Origin: Geosiphon pyriformis | Taxonomy: Eukaryota > Glomeromycota > Glomeromycetes > Archaeosporales > Geosiphonaceae | Direction of reading: 5' to 3' | DNA: 64,000 nt | Assembly: GCA_016748015.1 (NCBI GenBank) | Contig: JAAOMT010000379.1 | Span: 172,042-236,041, forward strand | In this document: piece by piece, positions 11,301 to 22,627 of the stretch | How the letters are laid out: each line of letters opens with the position of its first letter | How positions within the stretch are numbered: position 1 is the first letter of the stretch | Made by a program: the position numbers and the translations under genes | Notes under the pieces: model-generated | The model's input: the letters and a program-made list of their open reading frames with translations, nothing else | Database searches by the model: none | What the model was told of the DNA's origin: nothing

Positions 11301-13350
11301 GTGCATTTAAATGTCCCGCCTCTTCTGCTTTTAAATAGATTTCTAATGCTTTTTCGGAATTTTTTGTTGTTCCTTCTCCATCATCATAACAAACTGCAAG
11401 ATTGTATTGTGCAAGTGTATTACCCTCCCCTGCAGCTTTTGAATAGATTTCAAATGCTTTTTCTGGATTTGTTGTCGTTCCTTCTCCATTATCATAACAA
11501 AGTGCAAGATGGTATTGTGCACATAAATGTCCCGCCTCTGCAGCTTTTGAATAGAGCCTAAATGCTTTTTCTGAATTTTTTATCGTTCCCCTTCCATTAG
11601 CATAACAATTTGCAAGATTGTATTGTGCATTTAAATGTCCTGCCTCTGCAGCTTTTGAATAGAGTTTAAGTGCTTTTTTTGAATTTTTTGTCGTTCCCCT
11701 TCCGTTGGCATAACAAAGTGCAAGATTAAATTGTGCTTTTAAATGTCCTGCCTCTGCAGCTTGTGAATAGAGTTTAAATGCTTTTCGCTCATTTGCTGTC
11801 GTTCCTTCTCCATTAGCATAACAAAGTGCAAGATTGTATTGTGCATCTAAATGTTCTGCCACTGCAGCTTTTGAATACAGTTCAAATGCTTTTTCTGAAT
11901 CTTTTGTCGTTCCTTCTCCATTATCATAACAAACTGCAAGATTGTATTGTGCATTTAAATGTCCTGCCTCTGCAGCTTTTAAATAGAGTTCAAATGCTTT
12001 GTCAGAATTTGTTGTCGTTCCTTCTCCATTAGCATAACAAAGTGCGAGATTGAATTGTGCAAGTGTATTACCCGCCTCTGCAGCTTTTGAATACAGTTCG
12101 AATGCTTTTGCAGAATTTTTTGTCGTTCCCCATCGGTTAACATAACAAAGTGCAAGATTGTATTGTGCAAGTGTATTACCCGCCTCTGCAGCTTTTGAAT
12201 ACAGTTCGAATGCTTTGTCAGAATTTGTTGTCGTTCCTTCTCCATTAGCATAACAAAGTGCAAGATTGTATTGCGCAAGTGTATTACCAGCCTCTGCTGC
12301 TTTTGAATACAGTTCGAATGCTTTTTCTAAATTTGTTTTCGTTCCCCTTCCATTAGCATAACAAAGTGCAAGATTGTATTTGGCAAGTGTATTACCTGCC
12401 TCTGCAGCTTTTGAATAGAGTTCAAATGCTGTTGCTAAATTTTTTGTCGTTCCCCTTCCATTATCATAACAAAGTGCAAGATTGTATTGTGCATTTAAAT
12501 GTCCCGCCTGTGCAGTTTTTGAATAGAATTCGAATGCTTTTCCCTCATTTTTTATCGTTCCCCTTCCATTAGCATAGCAATTTGCAAGATTGAATTGGGC
12601 ATTTAAATGTCCCGCCTCTGCAGCTTTTGAATAGAGTTCGAATGCTTTTTCAGAATTTTTTATCGTTCCTTCTCCATTAGCATAACAAAGTGCAAGATTG
12701 TATTGCGCATCTAAATGTCCTACCTCTGCAGCTTTTGAATACAGTTCGAATGCTTTTTCAGAATTTTTTGTCGTTCCTTCTCCATTATCATAACAAACTG
12801 CAAGATTGTATTGTGCAATTAGATGTCCCGCCTCTGCAGCTTTTAAATAGAGTTCAAATGCTTTTTCGTCATTTTTTGTTATTCCCCATCCATTATCATA
12901 AAAAAGTGCAAGATTGTATTGTGCAAGTGTATTACTCGCCTCTGCAGCTTTTGAATAGAGTTCATATGCTTTTCCTTGATCTTTAGAAGTACCAGTTCCA
13001 TTATCATAACAACGTCCCAAGAAGAATTGTCCAAGAGAGTCTTTTGCATTCGCTGCTTTCTGATATTCTAAAAATGCTTTTGTTAAATTAGGAATAGTTC
13101 CAATCCCATATTCTAAGGAAAAGCCGAGTAAAATATGGTGTATCGAACGATTTGAACTTTTCTTTTTCAAATAATTGAATAAGTCTTCAGGTGTTTGCTG
13201 ATTACGTACAAGATGATTTTTAACTAAGTCAGCAACTTTTGAATATTCACTAGCTGGAAAAATGGCCAAACTTTCTTTGATGACTAGAAATGCCCCTTCC
13301 TTTTGAATTGATGAAGTTGAAGAACAGATTTTCAAGCAACACAAATACAT
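8302..13350 (-). CDS. Sel1-repeat, zinc-ribbon and TKL-type protein kinase
   Basis: Three exons, 13350-9229, 9151-8389 and 8321-8302, give about 1,634 residues. The 77-bp intron (9152-9228) and 67-bp intron (8322-8388) are GT-AG. Residues about 71-1158 are some 30 Sel1 units of 36 residues (AQYNLALCYANGRGT…KAFELYSKAAEAGHL), a solenoid for protein-protein contacts. A cysteine-rich zinc ribbon follows (CFKCG, CPFC, CLEC, CVSC). The kinase domain has a glycine loop GAGGFG, VALK for the ATP lysine, the catalytic loop HGDLHPGN in which the usual HRD is HGD with Asp kept, DLG instead of DFG, and APE, so it appears active. With the last splice the protein ends STNALDCAI; without it, GKTFIYHN. The start is the first ATG after an in-frame stop; an upstream exon cannot be excluded. 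The kinase type and Sel1 fusion are characteristic of the large kinase expansion in Glomeromycotina. Substrate unknown. Confidence 0.92.
9880..13140 (-). repeat. Tandem 108-bp repeat array encoding Sel1 units
   Basis: About 30 copies of a 108-bp unit lie inside one exon. They fall into alternating sub-types (units ending GHL or GNT; Cys-Tyr-Ala-Asn or Cys-Tyr-Asp-Asn). Units 7 and 26 share an identical block of about 100 bp although they are 2,052 bp (19 units) apart, which points to recent block duplication or gene conversion. The unit near 10.05 kb is degenerate, with extra residues. Confidence 0.95.
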
Positions 13351-14474
13351 TATCAAACTTTAATATTTTGGATGAGTAAAGAAGGATTTTTAAAGCGTTC
13401 GTCTTGCTAATAAATAGGGATTTCAATCTATAATCACAATCCCGAAAAGGCTAGGTCTTGATAGAATCTGAAATGCTAGAAAGTTCTGAAAATAGATGCT
13501 GTATTAAATTGCTTAAACAGATAGAGATCGTCTGAAAATGAAAACCTTAACACTTTAATTGGTGATTGGTGGTTTGAAATGCATAATCTAACTTTAAAGT
13601 TGCAGATGGCCTTCTCTAACCCCCCTAGCAGTTTCCGAAAATTATTTTCAATATGAGAATAAGAAAAAGTTCATCACTTTTACAGTAATTAAGGCTCTCG
13701 CTTGAGTAAACTTTATCTTGGATTTCAACGAGTCGATCAAACCAACTTAATTAAAGCATTATTTAGAAACTGCTTTTTAATGAAAAAATCTGGTTATCAA
13801 TTGAATATCAAAGCTTCTACTTTCATATCTACCTTCTTATATAGCGTTTATTTAAATTTTCCTTAAGCTCCACAATTAGCTTCTGTGACGAATCTAGAAA
13901 TTTTTAATTGTCATCCGTGTTATCCTTTTTAGCTGTTTTATTATCAGTTCTAAATCAATCACCTTATCACTAAATTTTTTCTTAATTTAAGAAATCTATT
14001 CATAACATCAAAAGGTATTTTTCAAATATGTTTTTCACTCGTAACGTCATGAGATTTTTCTAGTCGAGTTTTTAAATTAGATTCTTCAGATTGAAATTAT
14101 AAATATGGGTAAGACGATTTAACAAGTGTTTTAGGAACTAATAAATTAATTTTATATATTAGTTTTTGCTGACTAAAAGTTTATAAATTAAAACTATTTT
14201 CTTAAAATAAAAATCTTTTTTTGAGAAAATGGTTTGTTTATTTAATTAAAGAGAAAAGAATATATTTTAAATGAAAATCATGGCAATTGATTTATAGCAT
14301 TTAATTAGCAACACAATAAAATTTGACAATCAAATCATTATGAAAAAAATAATCCCCAGAATGTGTCCGAGTTTTCTCGATTCATTATTTCAAATCTCAA
14401 ATTTATAATTCACCTTATTTTCACAGTTATTACTTCTTTTTAAGACACAAAAGAAAACAGGTCCTTCAACACTG
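13351..14474. other. Upstream region of the Sel1/kinase gene
   Basis: About 1.1 kb with no recognisable coding sequence. The stretch next to 13350 is the presumed promoter, but no clear element was seen. Confidence 0.5.
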
Positions 14475-14948
14475 CTACACCATATCTCCAAACCGCCCAT
14501 GCACATAATCCTTTTTTGGTTCACGAGGAAATGGCATCATGTTGATTGATAACACGATAAGTAGTTTTTTATGTTCTACAGGATTTGCAAATTTTTTGTT
14601 ATCAATGAGAGGCTGATCGAATGTAATTACCATTGGTCAAAAGCTTTTTAGAACGCCGTAATTGTGCATAAACTTTAAATAAGAATTAAGTTCTTTGTAA
14701 AAAACACTCACCTCTTCCAGAACCAATTCGGCAATTGTAATTTCGGGTAAAGTGTAGTATTTTATAAAACTATAAACATTAGAATTATATTTATCACTCC
14801 AAAGGAGAAACTTTCCATATTGAGAATTAGTCACTGGTGAAGCTTTCACTAAGGAGAAAATACTATTAAGAATATATGCTGATAATATGTAAATTAAAAA
14901 TAATGCAGGCTTCTCGAATAATATTGAAACGTTTGGAATTTTGATATC
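14475..14948 (-). pseudogene. Unrecognised reading frame with a hydrophobic segment
   Basis: On the minus strand an open frame from about 14948 holds a hydrophobic stretch (ALFLIYILSAYILNSIF) followed by a normal-looking soluble segment (SQYGKFLLWSDKYNS, ITIAELVLEEVSVFYKEL). A TGA at 14637-14639 ends it, but the same frame continues with TFDQPLIDNKKFANP and FPREPKKDYVHGRFGDMV to a stop at 14475. The continued amino-acid composition suggests one gene with a nonsense codon, or an exon with a missed intron. No family was recognised and no ATG is visible at the start. Confidence 0.3.
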
Positions 14949-15949
14949 GAATCAAATTTAAGGATTTAAAGAAATAACTTTATTTTTTGCAATGAAATAC
15001 TTTTATCAAAAATTTTGAATTTAAGTGATATTTATGGAGGAAAAAAATTTACAAGGAGCATCTTTTTGAATGATATTTTATATATCTTCTTCCTAATGAA
15101 GAACTTATTATTATATGTGCCTGCAATTGAACTTTATTACCATTTAATTGTTTTGGATTTATAAACATAATATCAAATCTTTTACAATAAACTTTTCTGG
15201 GAATCACTTTAAAATTTTTAATATGTTTAGATCGAATACTAGAAATCTGTTTGCTTTTAAAAATATTCTTTTAGCTATATTTTCTTTTCTCAATTCTTAT
15301 GCCAAGAATTTTGGCCATTGATATAATAATGGCCGACATATTGAATCAAGAAGATTTAATATTGCCTCAAATTAATATATTTTATCAGATATTTTTTTAA
15401 ATTTAAATTTTTTGTAAAAATAATAGTTGGTATAGTATTAGTTTTGAAAAAAGGTAAATGCCTTAGTGATTATCTTTTTTTCTATAAAATATAGAACTAT
15501 TAATATGAGTGCAATAATAGCAATTGCAATTTACCTCAATTTGTGTTCTTCTCAAAGATTAAGTGAAAGAATCAATAGTTAAAGAAATGAGTATTAAATG
15601 ATATGCAGATTGATCCCAGCCATATATTTCCACGGGTTCCCTTGATGCTTCATTATACTCTGCATCTTTTAAAAATTATTACCGACCACAATACTAACCA
15701 AATAATCTTTATTCGGTTGATTAAATGCCCTTGCTTTGATGATTCTATTATCTATATGACAATATTATGGGTTTCCAGAAAGAGTTTGTCTCAGAATTGG
15801 GTTAGTTTAATTGAATTAATAAATATAATATTATTGAATAATGAAATTTTCGTGCTGTGCCAATAGAATTATCGTGTTACAAGAAGGCGAAATAATATAA
15901 GCTTTATGAGAAAAAATAATGCCACAATCGCTATCAAGTCTAATTATCT
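14949..15949. other. Intergenic, possibly holding 5' exons of the next gene
   Basis: Mostly AT-rich. Around 15505 an ATG opens a short frame with a hydrophobic start (MSAIIAIAIYLNLCSSQ) that could be a signal-peptide exon. Around 15610-15700 the base composition is less AT-biased. Neither piece could be joined confidently to the frame at 15950-16297. Confidence 0.35.
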
Positions 15950-16297
15950 TTGATATTCCCTCTTGAAGTCAAAGAACAAGTCCGGGACAAAAATGGAAAA
16001 ATTTACGTTTACTCACAATCTAACCAATTCGGAACCGATTTGCATTCTGTAACATACTATAACATAAAAGGTAAGTGGCTAAGTCTTTTTTTAAAAAACC
16101 TTTACTTTGAAATGTCGGTTTCCCAAGACAGAAATGCAACGCTTAGCCGTGGAAGGAGGGTAAACAAAGTGCAAAAGAAATACAATAAGGCTAGAAGAAA
16201 CAAGAACAGTAAACCATGTGGGTGGAAATGGACGACGAAAGAAAATTATGGATACCCTAATCAGGTTAGCGGGATCGATGAAATGGCTAGTTTTTAG
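15950..16297 (+). CDS. Unrecognised small basic protein, 3' exons
   Basis: The frame encodes EQVRDKNGKIYVYSQSNQ and TDLHSVTYYNIK, then a strong donor GTAAGT at 16071. An acceptor at 16127 (…TTTCCCAAG) keeps frame and removes 57 bp. The second exon (16128-16297) is rich in Lys and Arg (RGRRVNKVQKKYNKARRNK), then PCGWKWTTKENYGYPNQ, ending DEMASF. The 57-bp segment is also open, so splicing is an inference. No family was recognised. The 5' end is unknown, and the short ATG at about 15505 with a hydrophobic start is a possible first exon. Confidence 0.35.
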   Translation: MIFPLEVKEQVRDKNGKIYVYSQSNQFGTDLHSVTYYNIKGKWLSLFLKNLYFEMSVSQDRNATLSRGRRVNKVQKKYNKARRNKNSKPCGWKWTTKENYGYPNQVSGIDEMASF

Positions 16298-16854
16298 CTT
16301 TAAAATAAAAAATTGCTTATTTAATTTGATTTGTTAGTTGAGATACAATAGCCATTTAATTGATTTCCATTTTTTTTGGTCCCAGACTGTAAGTGGATTG
16401 AATCAATCACCCATCCAAAAATATAAACACAACTTTTTATGGAAAGATTTAAGGTTTTAACTCCTCAATTTACGAAAAAACAATTACCCGTGTACATAAA
16501 TAAAGCTAATTTTTAAATATCAAAAAAGATATTCTTATAAATAATTAGGTGGTGATTCAAATTCTAACCCAATTGAAAAAGCAAGTTCAAGAAAATAATT
16601 AAGAATTTCATTTTTAATTTCGATTAGCCTGGAAAAGGTTCTTTTTTAAATATTTATAATTTTATTTCCTTGTTCCTCTATTTGCACACCAGAAATCTTA
16701 ATTATTAAGAGTTTTTTCCATTATTAATGAAATATACAACGGTAGCCAACAACCCAATCAATTATTCAAAGCAACTTGATGCTTGGATTCATTAATGAAA
16801 TAATGGCGTTCTAGATGATTTGTTCCAGCCTAACCCCCTACACAGGTCGGTGGT

Positions 16855-16897
16855 CCTATGTTAAAAATTCGGCACAATAACCAATTTTGAACATAGG
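16855..16897. repeat. Small inverted repeat (hairpin)
   Basis: Fifteen-base arms cctatgttaaaaatt and aattttgaacatagg pair at 14 of 15 positions around a 13-base loop. No flanking gene explains it. It could be a remnant of a small non-autonomous element. Confidence 0.6.
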
Positions 16898-17713
16898 ATT
16901 ATTAATTTAAAGAAATATGTTCACATAATGAATATTGAAAATTTTAAATACCATATACCCATTCATTTCTTTCTTTAAAAATTCACTTCACAAAGCATCA
17001 GATGAGCTTTTAATGAGAGTCTAAAAATGCTTTTAGGTATTAACAATTTATTGTATCATATCACTTTAGGATTATTTTGAAAATTTTTTTATAATGGGAT
17101 AAATCCAATTCTAATTCTGCTTGTATTTTGTATTCTGTCAATGCTAAGGCTTTCAAAGTTTAAAAAATTATTTGAAAAACGCAAAACAATGAAATAAAAG
17201 TTAAAATAAAAACATTCTTAACATTTTTGGGAATAAATATATTGAAAATAAAATTTTCAGCTAATTTTTTCTATTTAATACAGTACAAACATTTTTTTCA
17301 TATGAATTATGAGTTTCTAAAAACTTTCATGGCTAAAAATATAAAAATATTCAAAATTTAAAGCTTGGCAAATATGATTTTAATTATTTGGAAAAATATT
17401 TAAAAATTTTGATAAATTTTGATTAATCTCTTTATAAATGATTATATTTTTTGCAAATAAAAAACCTGGTTGAATTATTAATTTTTTACAAGCCATTTTA
17501 ATGTTTTGTAGTTTTCAATTTTTTTTAAAAATAATCTTGGTTTACTGAAAATATAATAAAATTCATATAATATGTTCAACTTTTTTGATTAAATAGCTAT
17601 ATATTATTTAATATAAACCATTATATTTAATCAAAATTGAATTAAAAACAAAAAGTAATAACTGATCTTTAATTTTGAGAGCGATGAAAAATTTTAATTT
17701 ATAATAGAACCAA

Positions 17714-17740
<27 letters not shown>
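17714..17740. repeat. AT dinucleotide microsatellite
   Basis: An uninterrupted run of about a dozen AT units in AT-rich non-coding sequence. Confidence 0.9.
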
Positions 17741-17745
<5 letters not shown>

Positions 17746-18519
17746 AGAATAATTAGTTAGAAAATAATCAAAGGAATAATCAACTAATATAAAATTTATT
17801 AATTTAAAAAATTAATTAATTAGAAGAATGAACAATTAAGAAAATAATTAACTAAAAAGATAAAATTTGGTCAGTTGAAAAAAAAATTATCAAGCAAAAA
17901 TTTATATTATCCTATGCTGCCTTAAAAAATATTTTTATAATGTACTGAATTATGCTTTTAAAATAATTAGATGATTTAATGGACTCATTCTTTATGGATT
18001 TTAAATATAGATTGTACATTTCTCACAGCAAAACTGGTAGGCTATGAACCCATTTAGCAGAGTTTGCAATCAGCCATTTTGTGGCTTTGGAGATACATAA
18101 CATATATTCTTTGAGCTTATAATGAGGCATTTTCTTACAAATCTCACTTACTCAAAATTTTTTTGAAAAGATCATGAAGAACTTTAAATATTGGAATAGT
18201 CAATTTACGCCACCTGCACAGATGTCCTTTGCGCATAAAACTTCCAGATTCTCCACAAGTAAAGCTGTTACTTCATCAGAGTTAGTCAATTTACTTTTAA
18301 GTTGAAACAATATAGTAATAGTTTTTATAAAACCCATTTTTATATAGTTCGAGATCTCAAAGAGTGGATTTTCTCACAAAATTAAACCCTTGAAAGAGTT
18401 TTCAGCTTGTCTTCAAGAAAATTATCAGCCAAAATTTGGTTATCTGGTTAGGTATCTTTATAACTACGAACTGGGAACGATATATAATGAAAAGTAAACC
18501 TTTAATTTGTACTAAAAAA

Positions 18520-18975
18520 GCGCTGAAATTGATTATCGATTAGGTCAAGCTCGATACAGATATTGTTACATTGACTTGATTGGGATCAGTCAAGATAAGC
18601 ACCAAGCTTTGTCTGGTTCAAAAAGTAGCCGAGGCTAGTAATATTGTAGCCCAGAATGATCTTGCCAGTTGTTATAAACAGAGAGAAGGAACTAATGCAA
18701 ATAGTCTAAAGGCATTCTATTAGTATCAGAAGGCAGCCGCGATTGGTGGTCTCGGATCACAGTATGAACTTTCTGGTTTCTATTCTATTGGATATTGTAT
18801 AAAAAAGATTCTACCATGGCATTTAAAGGGTGTTATAAGAAAGCACTAAATGGGTTTCATTCGGCACAATATCGAATTGGGCGAATATTGTGAAGATAGA
18901 ATTGGGGTTTCGAAAGATATTCATTTAGTTATAAAGTGGTTTCGATTGGCTGATAGATGTTTCTTTTGTGCTGAT
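18520..18975 (+). pseudogene. Sel1-repeat relic
   Basis: Three plus-strand frames together give a chain of Sel1-like units: YRLGQARYRYCY, then AEASNIVAQNDLASCYKQ with EGTNANSLKAFY, YQKAAAIGGLGSQYEL, and CYKKALNGFHSAQYRIG followed by GVSKDIHLVIKWFRLAD. Stops and frameshifts occur at nearly every unit boundary. The wording differs clearly from the 8-13 kb gene, so this is a separate, older Sel1 protein (possibly of the chitin-synthase-activator type) that has decayed. Confidence 0.65.
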
Positions 18976-18989
18976 CCAGCTGGTTGATA

Positions 18990-21900
18990 GCCAAACATAC
19001 TTAAAAAGTTTGGATCCTTGTGATGAAGTGGCAGATTGTTAATCTCCATTGTTTCACTTCTAACAATTTTAATATATAAAATACTTAAAAATTTGATGTA
19101 TTTTAAAACAGAAAAATCTTTAATTCTGAAGTAAAACAAATAATCCAATTTAGATATAAAATATGAATATTTTCACTAAATTCTGGCTTCATCTCAAAAA
19201 AACAAACTGTACAAAACTTATTCAAATTTGCTTCATCATTTGACAATATAATTAAGCTCTGGCTGTTGAAAATATTTTTCCAATTCAGGTTGATTTAAAA
19301 TAAAAAAAAGAAGATTCATAAAATTATTCTTTTCTTAAAATTATTTGGTTTATTTAGAATTAAATTCATGTTATTTAAACGTGTTAAATTAAACTTTATC
19401 AATCCAATAATAATAATTTTTGTGTATCATAAACACTGTTGTTCAGATGCTCTTGCATTTTTTACTTATAGAGAAAAGTTAATTTCAAATCTGTGAAATT
19501 GATTTTCTGTTTCAACTAATGCGGCAAACAATGAAAAAAACTTCAAATTTTTGTTAAATATCAATATTAGCCATCTGGCTATTAAGATAAATATAATATG
19601 TCACATTTAATTGCTATGGCTATTAAGAATCAATTAATATAAGTAATAATATGAAATAACATATTCAACACACCGGATCAATTGCTTCAAAGCATCTTAT
19701 TTCCAATAATATGCACAATATGCAATAAAACAGTGGTGAAATTTGGATAGCTATTAATGTTGTGCACATAGCATGAATACATTTAATATTTTTTGTATAT
19801 TTATTTATGTAATAATAATAATAATAATAATTAAATGTATATAAAATTAAAAAATAAAATATCGAGAAAACTAATTATTTTCAAACAAAGAAGCAGTTAA
19901 AAAAATCAAGTCATTAAATAAATACTATGTTAATTTGAAAGCTCAGTCTTATTTAAATTGTGAAGTGAAAATTTTAAATTTGTTGATTCAAATTTGGAAT
20001 TGTAGGACAATAACATTGTTTTTTTTAGATTTAGTTTGATAGTACATTTTGTTATCTATAATTTGATAACATTGCTTTTGGTTAAATATACAAATAATAT
20101 AAATACTTATGACCAATTCAGATTTGGTTAATTTCAATACTAACTTTCAAAGATTTTTTATTTATAAGATGTCAAACTTTATTAAAAAAATTTAATGGCA
20201 AAATTTATTACTTTTTTAAAGTGAAAGAATATGAAATTCAAACAAAATACATAATTAAATCTAAACTCAAAAAAAGATCAATGGAATATATGTATGCAGA
20301 TAAATGGTCAAAAAAAAGTTCAGAGAATATATCATGAGCAATAAAGCAATGTATTCGTCAAAATTGTTAATCTCCACAAGAATTTGTCCAAAAGTTATTA
20401 AAAATGAAGGTGTATATCTTTTATAGAATACTGAAAAAGCATTTAAGTAATTTTAAATACAAAGAAGCTTTTTTGGCTGCTCTTATGCTTATTAGTTCCA
20501 AAAAAAGCACATAAAATAGATTGAAGAGTTTTTACTGATAAACCAATTTCTTATTTATTTGAAATACAATATAAAAGAACATTATAAATTCGTGTTATGC
20601 TAAAAATTGAGAAAATATTTTACTTGAAAAGGCTTTTATAAGTTTATTTCCTTGAAATTAGAAAAATGTTACAAAGTCAAGAGTGATTTTAGCAAGATAA
20701 TGAGCCAAAAGATAAAATTTAATTGCTCAAGAATTTTTGTAAAACATATTTTTAAGAAAAATATAAAAAGATAAATATCTGACATGTTTAAATAATTATT
20801 AGAGTTTATGCAAAAAGAGTGACAAAGGATCTCAATAAAAAGACAGTGCAAATTTTTGATCAAAGTTAAGGATAAAAATTAAAACTTGATTTTTTATATT
20901 ATTTTATGCATAATTTATAAAAAATATGATTATTTATCATAATTAAAAGCATATTTTCAGGCTATTTATTAATTTGATTTTAAAGAATAATTTTCTTCTT
21001 ATTATATAATAATATGTTTATATTTTGATTATTATAAAAATAATGAAATTAAATAATTATTTTAAAAAATTAAGTTTTCAAAAATATATATTTAAATAAT
21101 AATATATCCAAAATAAAAATAAAATAAATTATAAATTAATAAAAGTTTTATCATATATCTGATAAAAATATATAAGTATTATAATTTTGATAATCGCTTA
21201 CTAATATTTTTTATTTTTTTATTTTACTTGCCTTTAAAAACTTAAAACACAAAGCTATTGAATTCACATTATTTAAATTATTTAAGATATAATTTTTGAG
21301 TTTAAAGAGCATTAAAAAATAAAATTTTGTTTTTTCATTATTATAACAACCTTGAACAGTTATTTAATACCAGCTGGTAGTTTTAATAATAAAATTGCTT
21401 CAAATAAGAACGTGTTGAAGCGGGGTATTAGATTTAGAATAAATTCATAATTTTCGGAATTCAAAAACTTGGAGTTATTTCATTCTAATGGTTGGATTTT
21501 ATTATCCAACAAAAAGGAAATATCTCCATCATCTTAAATTTTATAAATTAAGGATTTTGAAAGGACATGAGATTGTTTTTCAATTGGTTCAACGCTTCAC
21601 TTACAAATAACTTATAGACTACAAAGTAGTGATATAACATTTCTTTCTAAATAATATTGAGATTACTATGAAACAAATTAGTAAAGTGACAAAAAAAATA
21701 TCCTTTAATAATTATTTAGATAAAATAAGTTAATTGACACATTTAAAAGGTAAATTTATTTTCTGATGAATATGTATTTGAATCTTTGAATATCATATTT
21801 ATTATGTGAGAAAAGATCAATCTTTTCTTCCTGGGAATTAGGTTTTAACAAGTGACCTTTCGGACATTTTCTGAACTTTTATTTTGACAATTCATAAAAA

Positions 21901-22432
21901 CTTTTGCCAAAATATTCTCCATGATTATCATAATACGAGAAGTTTTTAAGTCATGATCGCAATTATTGCATTCCTATAAATCTTAAACCATAAAAATTTT
22001 AATGTTTTTGAAAAATTGAGGTTCATTTAGATATTTTAGATGGCAATGCGCTGTTCAGGCTAAATTTCCTTTGCTAACAAAAATTTTCAAAGAAAATTCA
22101 ACCTTAATTAGAATTTTCATATAAACTACCAATAGAGTTCCCTTTTTGTGAAAAAGCTTTTTTCATGTCTATTTTTTTTGATTTTTCGTCTTTTGAAACC
22201 AGCCAATTTTCAGTAAAATTTATTTTAGCCAATGAAATCAATTGCGGAGGTGATTAAAATAATTAAAAGTTGGTTTATTTTGTTTCAAATAATCATAACT
22301 TTAGACGAGACAAAAAATTTACAAAAATGATAAAAATATTAATCGTTATGATTTGTGCCACCAAAATTTGGTTTGATTCCAAAAAAGAAACCATTTTTTT
22401 GTTAAAATATTCTCAAGTTTGAGAAGAGAATG
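18990..22432. other. AT-rich gene desert
   Basis: About 3.4 kb with no recognised gene. A stretch near 20.28-20.54 kb has weak similarity to transposase helix-turn-helix wording but is too broken to call. Confidence 0.5.
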
Positions 22433-22450
22433 ATTATTATTATTATTATT

Positions 22451-22488
<38 letters not shown>

Positions 22489-22489
22489 A
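22433..22489. repeat. Compound TAT/TTG microsatellite
   Basis: A short TAT run passes into about 13 TTG units, ending roughly 140 bp upstream of the start codon of lipase-like gene A. Confidence 0.95.
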
Positions 22490-22627
22490 TTTTATTATTG
22501 TTAATAGATACCCAAATTTTTTCCTACAAATCGATTCCAAAAATTAGCTCCGAAACCTGTTCATTTATTTTTGATATTTGAACAAAAATTTGAGAATTAT
22601 TTTCACTTTCGAAAGTTAGCTTTAAAA

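Larger units (their letters stand above)
16298..18519. other. AT-rich intergenic DNA
   Basis: About 2.2 kb of very AT-rich sequence containing the hairpin at 16855-16897 and an AT dinucleotide tract near 17.72 kb. No gene was recognised. Confidence 0.5.

Noticed and set aside
10134-12986. Several plus-strand frames rich in LLLNR and LHYHNK inside the Sel1 array
   Set aside because: They are antisense shadows created by the 108-bp periodic repeat; they have no start context or motif of their own.
20280-20540. Possible helix-turn-helix transposase relic (IRQNC...SPQEFVQKLLK)
   Set aside because: Too short and broken by stops; no catalytic block follows.
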